A stretch of 64,000 nucleotides of DNA from Leptospiraceae bacterium. GTDB lineage: Bacteria > Spirochaetota > Leptospiria > Leptospirales > Leptospiraceae. The notes beneath the pieces were generated by a model, which was given only the letters and a program-made list of their open reading frames with translations, was not told the origin of the DNA and ran no database searches. Where the stretch lies: NCBI GenBank assembly GCA_024233835.1, contig JACKPC010000002.1, positions 16,001-80,000 on the forward strand. Direction: 5' to 3'. Shown piece by piece: positions 30,122-39,985 of this stretch. How positions within the stretch are numbered: the first letter of the stretch is position 1; the number at the start of each line of letters is the position of its first letter. Both the position numbers and the translations under genes were made by a program.

Positions 30122-31261
30122 TTATGGAGATAATATAACAATAATTTCTTTCAGCTTATCCTTTCTTTTCTGATTTTTTTCTTTTTCGTATCTGAACTTT
30201 GTATATGTCAGAGCGTCCTGTCCTTTATTATTCTTAAAAATTGCATCTGCACCATATTTTATAAACAGACGAACAAGATCCGGCCTGGCGTAAGATATAG
30301 CCATATGCAAGGGAGGTAGAAATTGCTTCTCATATTGATTTAACTCTACCCCTGTTTTTAAAAATTCTTCCATCCACTTTGGATCATTTTCTCGTATAAA
30401 ACCATTTATTGCTTTTTGCTTATATTCCGGTTTGTCTTTTAAGAAATCAATATATAACTGATAGAAAGTATCTCTCTCAAAAATTTTTGCAAAATTATTC
30501 CGTATATACTTCTTCCTCTTTGAAGATTTATCTTTCTTGTATACCAGGTTAGTTTTTCCCGAATTATAGTAAATAGGTCGTTTATAAAAAAGCAGACTTT
30601 CCGGTATAACAACTTCACTATTTATAACCGGGTAATAAGATGTATCCCGAACTAAAACCATCTCGCCATCTTTTATATCTCTTGATTCCTGTTTCTGATC
30701 GGACTTAAAAGATTCTTTTTCCACCTTTTCTTCTTCATACGAACCGAGGCGAAATGGAAGACTTATCCAATCCCCTATAGAAATAACCATATCGATTCCG
30801 AGAGTGAAAATAGAATAAATAGCGAGGTGTTTAATATAGGATGCTTTTCCGGTTCCTTCATAAACCCAGGCCAGACCGATAACAATAAACTTCATACGTC
30901 CTTGATTATCCTTCTTAACCTGCTTATCACAAAGATACAGGGCTTTATATTGGTTTACTTCGTAATCAGTATAAGTAATATTTTCCCTAATTTTAAATCG
31001 AAGGCCTTCCTTTTCTTTTCGCAGGAATTTTAAATTTATAGATGAGTGTTTTCGAGTTTCTTTCTCTCCGCGAGAGATTTCTTCCTTTTTAATGAGTTTC
31101 TTCGTAACATGAGTAGAAATTAAAATACAATTCATCACAGGAAGTAAGCATAAAAATATAAGAGCCTGTCTGAAAATGAAGCTACAGGCTCTTGCAGCTT
31201 GCTTTTCTTTAATAGATAAGCCTGTTTTATGACACGCTGTAATATTTCTTAAAGTAGGCAT
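30122..31261 (-). CDS. Ankyrin-repeat protein with lipoprotein-like N-terminus
   Basis: The C-terminal 100 residues hold one to two ankyrin repeats (PPLHMAISYARPDLVRLFIKYGAD, NNKGQDALTYTKF). Near residues 30-45 is a hydrophobic stretch ending PVMNC, which looks like a lipoprotein signal, but 30 residues precede it where a lipoprotein should start. Those residues are partly translated from a 10-bp-stem hairpin (31160-31193), so the original start may have been lost or displaced. The middle is charged with one membrane-like segment (IFTLGIDMVISI). Function unknown. Confidence 0.7.
   Translation of the reverse strand: MPTLRNITACHKTGLSIKEKQAARACSFIFRQALIFLCLLPVMNCILISTHVTKKLIKKEEISRGEKETRKHSSINLKFLRKEKEGLRFKIRENITYTDYEVNQYKALYLCDKQVKKDNQGRMKFIVIGLAWVYEGTGKASYIKHLAIYSIFTLGIDMVISIGDWISLPFRLGSYEEEKVEKESFKSDQKQESRDIKDGEMVLVRDTSYYPVINSEVVIPESLLFYKRPIYYNSGKTNLVYKKDKSSKRKKYIRNNFAKIFERDTFYQLYIDFLKDKPEYKQKAINGFIRENDPKWMEEFLKTGVELNQYEKQFLPPLHMAISYARPDLVRLFIKYGADAIFKNNKGQDALTYTKFRYEKEKNQKRKDKLKEIIVILSP
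31160..31193. repeat. Hairpin inside the 5' end of the ankyrin gene
   Basis: The arms AAGAGCCTGT (31160-31169) and ACAGGCTCTT (31184-31193) are perfect 10-base complements around a 14-base loop. It resembles a small inserted element or the end of an insertion sequence; no transposase is nearby. Confidence 0.65.
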
Positions 31262-31371
31262 TCTCCATATACTATGGAGCAGTTTGTAAATTGCAAGAGT
31301 TTTTAATAATCTCTTATATGTTTAATGCTTAAGGGATTCTATTTTTGATGCAATATAGGAAAATATTTTTT

Positions 31372-33822
31372 TTACAATAGTAAGTATTGGATTTCTGAAA
31401 ATTCAGAAGGAGGCATAAAATAATAACCCTGGTAATAATCAAAACCAAAGGTTTTTAGTAAACCCACATATTCCGGTTTTTCAACTCCTTCTGCAATTAC
31501 CTTGATATTCATTTTATGAGAAAGTTCAATGATTTCCTGTACTAATTTTTTATCCTTTTTTTCTTTACATATACTTTGAGTAAAATCTTTATCAATTTTT
31601 AAACAATGAAAGGGATGTTTCATCAAGCTCCCAAAAGATGAAAAACTTGTTCCTACATCATCTATGGATAGTTGAAAACCATTATTTTGAAGATAATTTA
31701 AGTCTAAATCTAAGTTCTTAACATCAGAAAGTAGTGATTCAGAAATTTCGAACTCTATATTTTCTTTTTTTATCTCTTTAGCATTTAATGTTTCTATAAA
31801 CTTACTCATTATTTTACGATTACTAATTTGGCTGTTTGATAGATTGATTGAAATCTTAAAATTTTCATTTCTGTGTAAATAATATTTAAAATCATCACAA
31901 ACTTTATTTAAAACAAATATAGATAAATCTTCTAATATACCGGCTTCTTCTGCATGTGGAATAAATTCAGATGGCGACACATAACCCAGTAAAGGATTTT
32001 TCCAGCGAAGTAAAGCTTCAGAACCCCGTATTTTTCCTGTATCGAGAGCAACAATAGGTTGATACTGTAATTTTAATTCTCCTTTCTGTATGGCATATCT
32101 TAACTCGCTCTCAATAGAAATTGGATTATGTTTATCATCCTTCATTCCATCAGTATAAAAAATAAAGTGACTTTTCTCTTTTTCCTCCGCCTGGGCACTT
32201 GCAACAATAGCTTTTTGCATCAAATCTTTTGCTCCGATTCCATGTCTCGGGCATAAAGAAACCCCGAAAGAGTATACAGGTTGTATTCTGGTTGTATCTG
32301 AGCTGAATTCTTTTTTTATTTCATTTCTAATAGCTTCCAATTTTTTCTTTAGATGATATTTATCTATTATATGTGGTATTACTAATGCATATTTATCTCC
32401 TCCAATTCTCGCGACCATTCCTTCTGAACTAATACTTCGTTTTAATCTTTCTCCAAGGACTATTAATATTTTATCTCCAAATCCACGTCCATATTCAGTA
32501 TTAATATTTTTAAAATCATCTATTCCAAGATATACTACCGCAAGACTTTCTGAGGAAAACATCGCTCTTTGAATCTCTTTTTCAAGATGTTCAAATAATA
32601 AAGCCCTATTCGGTAAACCGGTTAAGGAATCATAATTCGCTTCATGACACAACTTCTTTTCATATTTTTTCCTAAGGCTGATATCTTCACTTACAACAAG
32701 ATAATGTAATATTTCTCGCTTTGAAGAATATACCGGACTTAATTGCAATGAAACCCAGAAAAACTCACCACTTTTCTTCCGGGTCAAAATATCTCCTTCC
32801 CAGGTTAATCCTGACGATAGTCTTTGCCATAGCTCTTTATAAGTTCCATCTAATATATCAGATGCCTTTAATATACTAAAATTTTTTCCATAAACATCTT
32901 CAGCTGCATAACCGGTAAGCCTTTCAAAACGTGGATTAACATATTTTATTTTTCCTTCTATATCACAAATAAGTACCATAGCAGGGCTTTGTCTTACAGC
33001 ACCTGATAACCTTCTTAGTGAATCTTCCGCAGACTCTAACTCAGTTATATCCTGTATTAAACCAACAAGTCCGGTTACGTTTCCTTCTTTTATTTCAGGA
33101 GTACAGATAACCCTGATTTTTTTTACTCTTCCCTGCTCTAAATAAATATTACATTCTTCTTCAAATCCAATAGCACTTCTTATACTACGATTAATCGAAA
33201 TAACTAATCTTCTTCTCTCTGAATCTTTTAAAAAATGAAAGGAACCCTTACTATCAATAAGATTAGATCGCCCTTCCATTACCCAATGAGCTTCTTCGCT
33301 CCATTTTATAAATTTTTGTTCTATATTATAAGTCCAGGATCCCACACGGGCGATTCGAATAATTTTATCTTTTGAATTCTCTTTTAACTTCTTTTTCTTT
33401 AGTTCTCTAGTAATTCCTATTATTCTATAGACTTCATTTCTTTCATTTATAAGAGGAACAAATGTTGCTTGAACATAAACTGTATCTTTCCCAAAATTTA
33501 TAGCTTCTTCTCTATGTATTGTCCTTCGAGTCTCTTTAGCTTCTTCGAGAATAGGAAAGAAAACATTGTAGGAGGATTCAGGTAAAATTTCCCTTGGAGT
33601 TTTACCAATTGCTGATGAATAAACTCGAACAGAATGATTTTCACCCGCAAGATTAAAGTATAAATAATGATATTCCGAATCAAAAAGTGCAATTCCATAA
33701 GGAAAGTTTTCTATTAAAACCAGCCATTCATCTTCTGTAAGAATTTCTTTCTTAAAGTCTTCTGTTTTTGAAAATTCCTGACCTTCATTCATAAATTTTA
33801 TCACCATATCTTCTTTATTCAT
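31372..33822 (-). CDS. PAS-PAS-PAS-GGDEF-EAL protein
   Basis: Three PAS-like segments (about 25-145, 150-265 and 270-395), then GGDEF and EAL domains. The GGDEF signature is GGDKY, so cyclase activity is doubtful. The EAL domain has EALLRW, INLSNSQ, EISES, DDVGTSFSS (for DDFGTGYSS), KIDKDF and AEGVE; most catalytic positions are kept, so it is likely a c-di-GMP phosphodiesterase with a variant loop. The ATG at 33822 overlaps the TGA of the MBOAT gene by one base, so the two are coupled. Control of that acetyltransferase or its product is an inference. Confidence 0.88.
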   Translation of the reverse strand: MNKEDMVIKFMNEGQEFSKTEDFKKEILTEDEWLVLIENFPYGIALFDSEYHYLYFNLAGENHSVRVYSSAIGKTPREILPESSYNVFFPILEEAKETRRTIHREEAINFGKDTVYVQATFVPLINERNEVYRIIGITRELKKKKLKENSKDKIIRIARVGSWTYNIEQKFIKWSEEAHWVMEGRSNLIDSKGSFHFLKDSERRRLVISINRSIRSAIGFEEECNIYLEQGRVKKIRVICTPEIKEGNVTGLVGLIQDITELESAEDSLRRLSGAVRQSPAMVLICDIEGKIKYVNPRFERLTGYAAEDVYGKNFSILKASDILDGTYKELWQRLSSGLTWEGDILTRKKSGEFFWVSLQLSPVYSSKREILHYLVVSEDISLRKKYEKKLCHEANYDSLTGLPNRALLFEHLEKEIQRAMFSSESLAVVYLGIDDFKNINTEYGRGFGDKILIVLGERLKRSISSEGMVARIGGDKYALVIPHIIDKYHLKKKLEAIRNEIKKEFSSDTTRIQPVYSFGVSLCPRHGIGAKDLMQKAIVASAQAEEKEKSHFIFYTDGMKDDKHNPISIESELRYAIQKGELKLQYQPIVALDTGKIRGSEALLRWKNPLLGYVSPSEFIPHAEEAGILEDLSIFVLNKVCDDFKYYLHRNENFKISINLSNSQISNRKIMSKFIETLNAKEIKKENIEFEISESLLSDVKNLDLDLNYLQNNGFQLSIDDVGTSFSSFGSLMKHPFHCLKIDKDFTQSICKEKKDKKLVQEIIELSHKMNIKVIAEGVEKPEYVGLLKTFGFDYYQGYYFMPPSEFSEIQYLLL

Positions 33823-36668
33823 CAAAATTGAAAATAAATAAAAGGTTGAATTTCCGCTGTATTTAAATTATAAACAACAAGAAGACTTATAACAAAAAGG
33901 AAAGCCTGCGCGGAAGGAGGTAAAATAAGCCAAAACTCTTTTATTTTCTTATGTAGTTTTATAGGTAAAAAAACAATTATATACGAAAAGAACAAAACAC
34001 CAAGGATATCAACAGAAGGCAGTTTTAAGGATAGATTACTATGAAGAGCCTGAAAAGCATCTTTGAAGAGCTCTAAACTTTTACTTCGAAAAAGTAACCA
34101 ACCCAACATTACCAGATGAAAAGTTATGAAATATTGTATCATACTGAATACCGGATTATCGCTTTTTTTATTAAATCCTAGAAATCGTTCCAATGCAAGC
34201 AAAAAACCATGGTACAAACCCCAGAGTATAAATGTGTAACCGGCTCCATGCCATAATCCACAAATAAACATCGTTATAAATAGATTTCTATATACCATAT
34301 TTCTATTCCCTCCCAGAGGAATATACAAATAATGCATAAACCATTTACCTAAAGAAATGTGCCACCTTCTCCAGAAATCTGTAATTGAATAAGCAATATA
34401 GGGTCTATCAAAATTTAAACTTAAACGAAATCCTAAAAGCATTGCAGAACCTATTGCCATATCAGTATAACCCGAAAAATCACCATAAATCTGCAAACCA
34501 TAAGCATAAATTGAAAGTAAACCATAAAAATTTCCCTGTAAAGACGGGTTATCAAAAAAGCGATCCGAAAGGTTGGCTCCCAACCAGTCAGCCCCTGTTT
34601 TTTTTAAAAGACCTGTGATAATAAAAAAAAGAGCCAGAGAAAAATAATATGGGTTTAAACGAAAATGTTCTCCTCGATTCTTTAATGAGGGCAAAAAGTC
34701 AGAAGCACGGACAATCGGGCCTGCTACCAACTGTGGAAAAAAGGTTACATATAGAGAAAACTTTAAAAAATTACTTTCAGGTTGAATTTTTCCTTTCCAA
34801 ACATCTATACTGTAAGACAAAGTTTGAAACGTATAAAAAGAAATTCCTACCGGTAAAAGTATTTCTGATACTTTAATACTATATAATATACCATTTACTG
34901 TGAAAGGCATAGATAATACTTCTAATGCCGGTATTTCTTTACCATTTATCCTGAGACCGTGTAATACTTCTGAAAAAAAACCAAGGTATTTAAAAAATAC
35001 CAACAAGCCAAGGTTTAAGAACAAAGATATAAACAAATATCCGGTGCCTGCTTTTTTTTCTTTTTGACTTTCATAAATTAAAAGACCAACGAAATAGTCT
35101 ACAAATGTTGAAAAAAGAATCAGAAATAAAAGAGAAGGGTTCCAGCTTGCATAGAAATAATAAGAAGCTATAAGTAAAATAAAGATACGAATTCCCTCAT
35201 ATCCTCTTAAAATTAAAGAAAGAAAAAATAAAAATAATAAAAAATATGCATAAGAACTGGTATTAAATAGGATTGCTGCTGACTGCTTTTCTAATTTTTC
35301 CTCATACTCAACTTTTTTCTTATATTCTTTATCTCCTATATATTCTTTGTATGCTGCAAATATATCTTCATAAACAATCGAAGCGTATACATCTCCTCCT
35401 TTACGAGTAAGATGTGTTCTATCTACTTGTAAATAGCCTTTTTGATAAAGTTCTCTATTTTTTCCCTGTTTTCCCATAGCTTTCAGGCTATCATAAAATG
35501 CCACATTATTTTGCAGAGAGATAGCTTTTTGCAATTCCCTGATTACAAGTACCTCCGGCATAGTATCAAAATATCCATAAGAGTTTTTCCTGATCCTCTC
35601 TAATGGAGATAGAACAATCATGTTAGTCTGAGGTAGTGCCCGTTTAAAAGTTTTTAGTACTTTCTCAAAACTGTAACGATAATAGTTTGGAGTAACTACA
35701 GAAGTAAGCCACATGTTTTGTGATTCGTTCACACCAAATTGAAAAACAATAAGATCCGGTTGGAAGTGTTGCATACCGCAGGAAAACGTTGCATAAGGGA
35801 TAGTTAATAAATCTTTCATTTCCATACTGGTTCTAGAAATGGAACTATAAGCAATACCCACAGCAGTTTCTATATTGATGATATCGAGATAGGGAAAAGG
35901 AGGCTTTATATCATGAAAAGTTAATTTAACTGAGTCTATATCCGGTAAATTAACTTCTGAATACGAACAGGATCCCTCAATATTCAAATTTCTGTTTATT
36001 TTTCCCATCGGATATTTTAATTCATAACTCAGAGAAGAAGGAATATTAGAATAGGAATGAAAATATAAACCAAGTTTTCTCCATTTTTTAAAACCCTCCG
36101 GTAATTCATGCCGTGTATAAACTCCATTTCCATTAAGCCTGGCCGATTCACCGACAAAACCAAGAGAAGACTTTTCCTTGCCCCAGGGTTCAATAGCATC
36201 CCATTGAAAGTAATTTTCAGATGTATAATTACGATGTTCTAATATTCTTCTCTCCAGTCTCGGAACAATAGGAACAAGTCCCCTTCCGCCATCTCCAAAT
36301 TCTTTTTGGAATCTTTGTTTAAAACCAAGTGTTACAAAATCTCCCCAGATAAGGGAATCTCCAAAATGAAGTATCCGAACTACTCTCTTCTTTCCACTTT
36401 TTAATTCTTGTAAGGCATCAAAGAATTTTGCTAGATGTTTATGCTGAGTTCCTGAATATAGATTTGTTTTTTCTGGTGAGGCAGGAATCATCATTTTTTT
36501 TCCCGCAAAGAAATGTGCTTTTAGTTTAGCAGGAAGTAAATCTTTTGTTCCGGGAAATATTCCTTTTTCTTTCAAATAAGGAATTTGTTCACGAGAAAAA
36601 ATAACTAATGTTAGAAAGAAAATAAGAAAAATAAAAAAAGTAAAAACCCTCCTGTATAATTCCTTCAA
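33822..36668 (-). CDS. SGNH-hydrolase/MBOAT acyltransferase fusion
   Basis: A signal-anchor helix is followed by an SGNH/GDSL-type domain (about 90-440: ILHFGDSLIWGDF, FQFGVNESQN, and THLTRKGGDVYA with the late D-x-x-H), then an MBOAT domain of about ten membrane helices (about 460-948) with FWRRWHISLGKWFMHYLYIPLGGNR and CGLWHGAGYTF holding the catalytic His. By analogy with AlgI/AlgJ or PatA/PatB it should O-acetylate an exported polysaccharide or cell-wall glycan, with transfer and delivery halves in one chain. The TTG start lies close to GGCGGAAG. Coupled to the downstream c-di-GMP protein. Confidence 0.88.
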   Translation of the reverse strand: MKELYRRVFTFFIFLIFFLTLVIFSREQIPYLKEKGIFPGTKDLLPAKLKAHFFAGKKMMIPASPEKTNLYSGTQHKHLAKFFDALQELKSGKKRVVRILHFGDSLIWGDFVTLGFKQRFQKEFGDGGRGLVPIVPRLERRILEHRNYTSENYFQWDAIEPWGKEKSSLGFVGESARLNGNGVYTRHELPEGFKKWRKLGLYFHSYSNIPSSLSYELKYPMGKINRNLNIEGSCSYSEVNLPDIDSVKLTFHDIKPPFPYLDIINIETAVGIAYSSISRTSMEMKDLLTIPYATFSCGMQHFQPDLIVFQFGVNESQNMWLTSVVTPNYYRYSFEKVLKTFKRALPQTNMIVLSPLERIRKNSYGYFDTMPEVLVIRELQKAISLQNNVAFYDSLKAMGKQGKNRELYQKGYLQVDRTHLTRKGGDVYASIVYEDIFAAYKEYIGDKEYKKKVEYEEKLEKQSAAILFNTSSYAYFLLFLFFLSLILRGYEGIRIFILLIASYYFYASWNPSLLFLILFSTFVDYFVGLLIYESQKEKKAGTGYLFISLFLNLGLLVFFKYLGFFSEVLHGLRINGKEIPALEVLSMPFTVNGILYSIKVSEILLPVGISFYTFQTLSYSIDVWKGKIQPESNFLKFSLYVTFFPQLVAGPIVRASDFLPSLKNRGEHFRLNPYYFSLALFFIITGLLKKTGADWLGANLSDRFFDNPSLQGNFYGLLSIYAYGLQIYGDFSGYTDMAIGSAMLLGFRLSLNFDRPYIAYSITDFWRRWHISLGKWFMHYLYIPLGGNRNMVYRNLFITMFICGLWHGAGYTFILWGLYHGFLLALERFLGFNKKSDNPVFSMIQYFITFHLVMLGWLLFRSKSLELFKDAFQALHSNLSLKLPSVDILGVLFFSYIIVFLPIKLHKKIKEFWLILPPSAQAFLFVISLLVVYNLNTAEIQPFIYFQF

Positions 36669-36804
36669 TTCTTCCGCCTTGCTCTTATCAATCCCGCTAT
36701 CAATTCAGATTTATCTTTTAGGATTTTAATTCAAGCTTTTTTCCAAGATATATTAAAGATTGAACTTTACTTGCAGGATCAATAAACAAAAATAAGATAA
36801 CATT

Positions 36805-38088
36805 ATGCACTATATTTTTATAGCTTTTATTTTTCTTTTTATTTCCTGCTCCGGAACAAAATTTTTAAAAAAAGATGATTATTATCAATCTTACAATGCT
36901 TTAGAAAACAATCAGGCTCAAAAAGCTCTCCAAAAACTCCCGAAATCAACAGAGAGAAATACATTCATCACCAGTATGGAAAAAACTTATCTGAGCCTTA
37001 TCTCAGGTAAACCCGATATTGAAGACCTCATTAATTATTCCAAAGATCTGGATGAAAGAGTGCGATTTAGTGTAAGCCGTGAATTAAAAACTTTTTTTTA
37101 TCTGGAAACCCCGGAAGGATACTATGCATCCGAACATGAACTCATCCTCCTGCACATGTTTTTGTCCTGGGGATACTCTATAAAAGGAGAATATGAAAAA
37201 GCTTATGTTGAAGCCAAAAAAAGTTCTAACCTTCTGGGAAAACATTGGAGTGCTGAAGGCAGATTTGATGATCCATTTCTTCGTGTGTTTCAGGCAGTGC
37301 TCTGGCAATTATGCGGTCATTGGGATGAAGCAAGGGTAGATCTCAGGGCTGCCTATCACATGGATAAAAATCTTCGCTGGGCAATCAAATTATCGGAACA
37401 ACAAGAAGCCCCGGAGGAAATCATTTTTCTTTTAGGAGGGCCGGGTCATGAACCTAAGTGGGATCCTTCTATTTCTTACAATCCTTTAAGAGGAATGCGT
37501 AATGTTCGTTTTGAAGGAAAAGGAAAAAAAAGTATTCTCATTTTACAGAGTCAATCCCAAAAACATGAATTCCACATTTTACCGGCATCTCTCCCCTGGT
37601 ATGAAAGACATCTTAAACGTGATAATGAGATTCATGAACTTATTCGTGATTCCAATTATGGACAATTAGCTTTTGCAACCGGTGTAAAAAATACATTTGT
37701 AGTCATTCTCGGAACAACAACCGGGATAATCGGAATCGCAACCGGAGTCGGAATAATCGGAGCCAGTATTTATTATGCTGCCGAGTTAAAAGAATCAGCT
37801 TTATTAGGAATAGCTCTCGGAATTACTCTAATAAAAGTAAGTGCCGAATTTATCGGAGATACATTTGATTATGCTGTAGATGATACAAAAGAAAAACTGG
37901 ATACCTCCTCTGATTATCGATTTGTTCGTTTTCTACCGGAATACGGTTGGTTGGGTTGGAGAAAAAAGAATAGTGAACCTCTCATCCTTTTTAAGTCAAA
38001 CCCTTATTTAAAAAAGACTATTCCTATAAAAACACTAAACACCGGAAACAAAAAGGTAATTATAGACTTTTATGCCGATACCCATTAA
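36805..38088 (+). CDS. Lipoprotein of COG3014 type
   Basis: Starts with a lipoprotein signal (FIFLFISC, Cys at residue 15). TPR-like helices follow (about 20-210: YNALENNQAQKALQKLPK; LLHMFLSWGYSIKGEYEKAYVEA; WDEARVDLRAAYHMD), then a Gly-rich hydrophobic stretch (TTTGIIGIATGVGIIGASIYYAA, about 310-335) and a beta-rich end. It resembles the COG3014 family, which is often near LpoB-like lipoproteins; one is present here, convergent with a 4 bp overlap at 38085. Probably periplasmic side of a membrane; function unknown. Confidence 0.72.
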   Translation: MHYIFIAFIFLFISCSGTKFLKKDDYYQSYNALENNQAQKALQKLPKSTERNTFITSMEKTYLSLISGKPDIEDLINYSKDLDERVRFSVSRELKTFFYLETPEGYYASEHELILLHMFLSWGYSIKGEYEKAYVEAKKSSNLLGKHWSAEGRFDDPFLRVFQAVLWQLCGHWDEARVDLRAAYHMDKNLRWAIKLSEQQEAPEEIIFLLGGPGHEPKWDPSISYNPLRGMRNVRFEGKGKKSILILQSQSQKHEFHILPASLPWYERHLKRDNEIHELIRDSNYGQLAFATGVKNTFVVILGTTTGIIGIATGVGIIGASIYYAAELKESALLGIALGITLIKVSAEFIGDTFDYAVDDTKEKLDTSSDYRFVRFLPEYGWLGWRKKNSEPLILFKSNPYLKKTIPIKTLNTGNKKVIIDFYADTH

Positions 38089-38636
38089 AGGCCAAAATTT
38101 TTCTTAGGTATATAACGTTTATGCTCATAACGATTCTGCCATTTTATTGTTCCGGTTTCTAACTCTAATAATTGAAAGGTAAATATTAGAAGTTGCTCTT
38201 TATCACCTGAAATATATCTCACATTATCATTTATCTCGCCTTTCATTATATAGGATGGAGATATAAACTTACCTGCTTCCAGTGCAGAACGCTCCACCAC
38301 GGCCCCCTCCTGGGCAAGGCGGATTTCTTCCATGGCTTTTTTTCTCTGGCTTTCATCTACAAGTTGTATTTGTAATTCTACCATTCTCGCTTTCATATCC
38401 GCAGTAAGTAATTCTGTATTAATATGCTCTGAAGATAAATTTTGTATCCCGCTAAATTCAATATATACATTTTTCTTTCTCTTATCGAGAAATTGTTTCA
38501 AAGAAAGTGTAGAACTCTGGGTAATTTTTTTAATATCTTCTGTGCCGAGATCCTCAGGGCTGCCTGCTTGTTCAGTAATTGTATTACAAAAACTTAAAAA
38601 CACTAATAAAATAATAGAATAAATTTGTCTTGTCAT
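38085..38636 (-). CDS. LpoB-like lipoprotein
   Basis: Signal peptide with lipobox LSFC (Cys near 17), then a domain resembling LpoB/COG3417: VYIEFSGIQNLSSEHINTELLTADM, VERSALEAGKFISPSYIMKGEI and LLELETGTIKWQ. In enterobacteria LpoB activates PBP1b; whether the same holds in a spirochete is unknown. The ATG lies 3 bp after the histidine kinase gene, so it is in that operon. It converges on the COG3014-type lipoprotein gene, its usual companion. Confidence 0.77.
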   Translation of the reverse strand: MTRQIYSIILLVFLSFCNTITEQAGSPEDLGTEDIKKITQSSTLSLKQFLDKRKKNVYIEFSGIQNLSSEHINTELLTADMKARMVELQIQLVDESQRKKAMEEIRLAQEGAVVERSALEAGKFISPSYIMKGEINDNVRYISGDKEQLLIFTFQLLELETGTIKWQNRYEHKRYIPKKNFGL

Positions 38637-38639
38637 ATC

Positions 38640-39755
38640 TCATTGAGACAGCGGTAAAACCACTGTGAAACTGGAACCTTCTCCTTCTGTACTATTAACA
38701 AATATTTTTCCACCGTTTTTTTCTGTAAACTCTTTACAAAGAATTAAACCTAATCCGGAGCCGGTTTCCTCTTCGGTTCCCCTTTTACTAAATGAAGAGT
38801 CAATTTTAAAAAGTTTATTAATATCATCTTTTGATATACCTATACCCGTATCCCGTATAAGTAAAGTAGCTTCCTTCTCTTTACTGCTTAAATCTACGTA
38901 AATGCGACCCCCTCTCGGAGTAAATTTAATTGCATTTGATAATAAATTTCGGATAACCGTCCAGATAGAGTTTTTATCTACCAAAACCCTGCATTCTTTC
39001 GGGATATTATATTCTAAAATAATTTCTTTTACATCGGCCTGCATTTTTGCCATAGAAAGGCTGTCTATCATCACAGGCAGCAAATTTAAGTTGGTAATTT
39101 CAAATTGTATTCTTCCGGTCTGGGTTCTGGCCCAAATAAGAAGATTTTCTAACAACTGAAATGTAGTTTTAGATGATTTATTAATACTTTCAATATAAGA
39201 TTTGCAACTCTCATTATCACAGTATTTCATCTGATTTTCCAGCCTTCTTCCATAAGAAATAATTGAATTAAAAGGAGCTTTTAGATCGTGGGCGATAATG
39301 GAAAAAAATTTGTCTTTCGAATGATTGAGTCTTTGTAACTCATCCTGGTGCTGCTGCAATAAATATTTTTGTTTTCGTATTTCAATATGCGTCTTTACCC
39401 TGGCTAATAATTCCTTGGGATAAAAAGGTTTTCTAATATAATCCACTCCACCTGAATCAAATGCACTTTCAATAAATTCAGGTTCAGCCATAGCGGTTAA
39501 AAAAATAATTGGAATATCTCTACAACTTTCATTCTCTTTGATTTTCCGGCAGACACTCAAACCATCCATTCCCGGCATATTAATATCTAAAAGAATCAAA
39601 TCAAATAACACTTTCTCTATTTTTTCCAGAGCATCTTTTCCATTTAAGCATGAGTGTACCTCATAATGCTGCTTGCTTAATAAAGAAGAAGCAAAAATTA
39701 CATTATCTTCTACGTCATCAATGATAAGGATTTTATTAAATGCTTTATCTTCCAT
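38640..39755 (-). CDS. Receiver-histidine kinase (hybrid) protein
   Basis: An N-terminal receiver (about 8-125; DDVEDN, phospho-Asp in LILLDINMPGMDG, KPF) is followed by a coiled linker and a histidine kinase: H-box FFSIIAHDLKAPF, N-box IRNLLSNAIKF, G1 DTGIG and G2 GSGLGL. All core motifs are intact. No membrane segment, so it is cytoplasmic and probably receives phosphate from another kinase. It is upstream of the LpoB-like gene with a 3 bp gap, which links a phospho-signal to an envelope protein. Confidence 0.92.
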   Translation of the reverse strand: MEDKAFNKILIIDDVEDNVIFASSLLSKQHYEVHSCLNGKDALEKIEKVLFDLILLDINMPGMDGLSVCRKIKENESCRDIPIIFLTAMAEPEFIESAFDSGGVDYIRKPFYPKELLARVKTHIEIRKQKYLLQQHQDELQRLNHSKDKFFSIIAHDLKAPFNSIISYGRRLENQMKYCDNESCKSYIESINKSSKTTFQLLENLLIWARTQTGRIQFEITNLNLLPVMIDSLSMAKMQADVKEIILEYNIPKECRVLVDKNSIWTVIRNLLSNAIKFTPRGGRIYVDLSSKEKEATLLIRDTGIGISKDDINKLFKIDSSFSKRGTEEETGSGLGLILCKEFTEKNGGKIFVNSTEGEGSSFTVVLPLSQ

Positions 39756-39936
39756 AAATCCTCCATTAGAATAACTGCTAAATTTGCTTCATACATATTT
39801 TTTCCGGATAAAAAAAGATAAAAATATAATCTAAGATATATTATATAAGACTTATTTCCCAAAAAAATAAATCCTTTATTTTCTATTTTTTTAGATGATT
39901 TTTATCTGTAAAAAAAGCTATCATTTTTTTTAGAAA

Positions 39937-39956
39937 GCAAGCCACTGATGGCTCGC
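39937..39956. repeat. GCGAGCC hairpin repeat, copy 3 (4 bp deletion)
   Basis: GCAAGCCACTGATGGCTCGC. The flanks (TCATTTT...GAAAGCAA and CTCGCCTA) match the copy at 19291, but GCGA is missing from the left arm, leaving an 8 bp stem with one G-T pair. It lies 30 bp after the smc stop codon. Confidence 0.7.
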
Positions 39957-39985
39957 CTAAAAAAAAACGCTCCTGCTTGTTTCAC

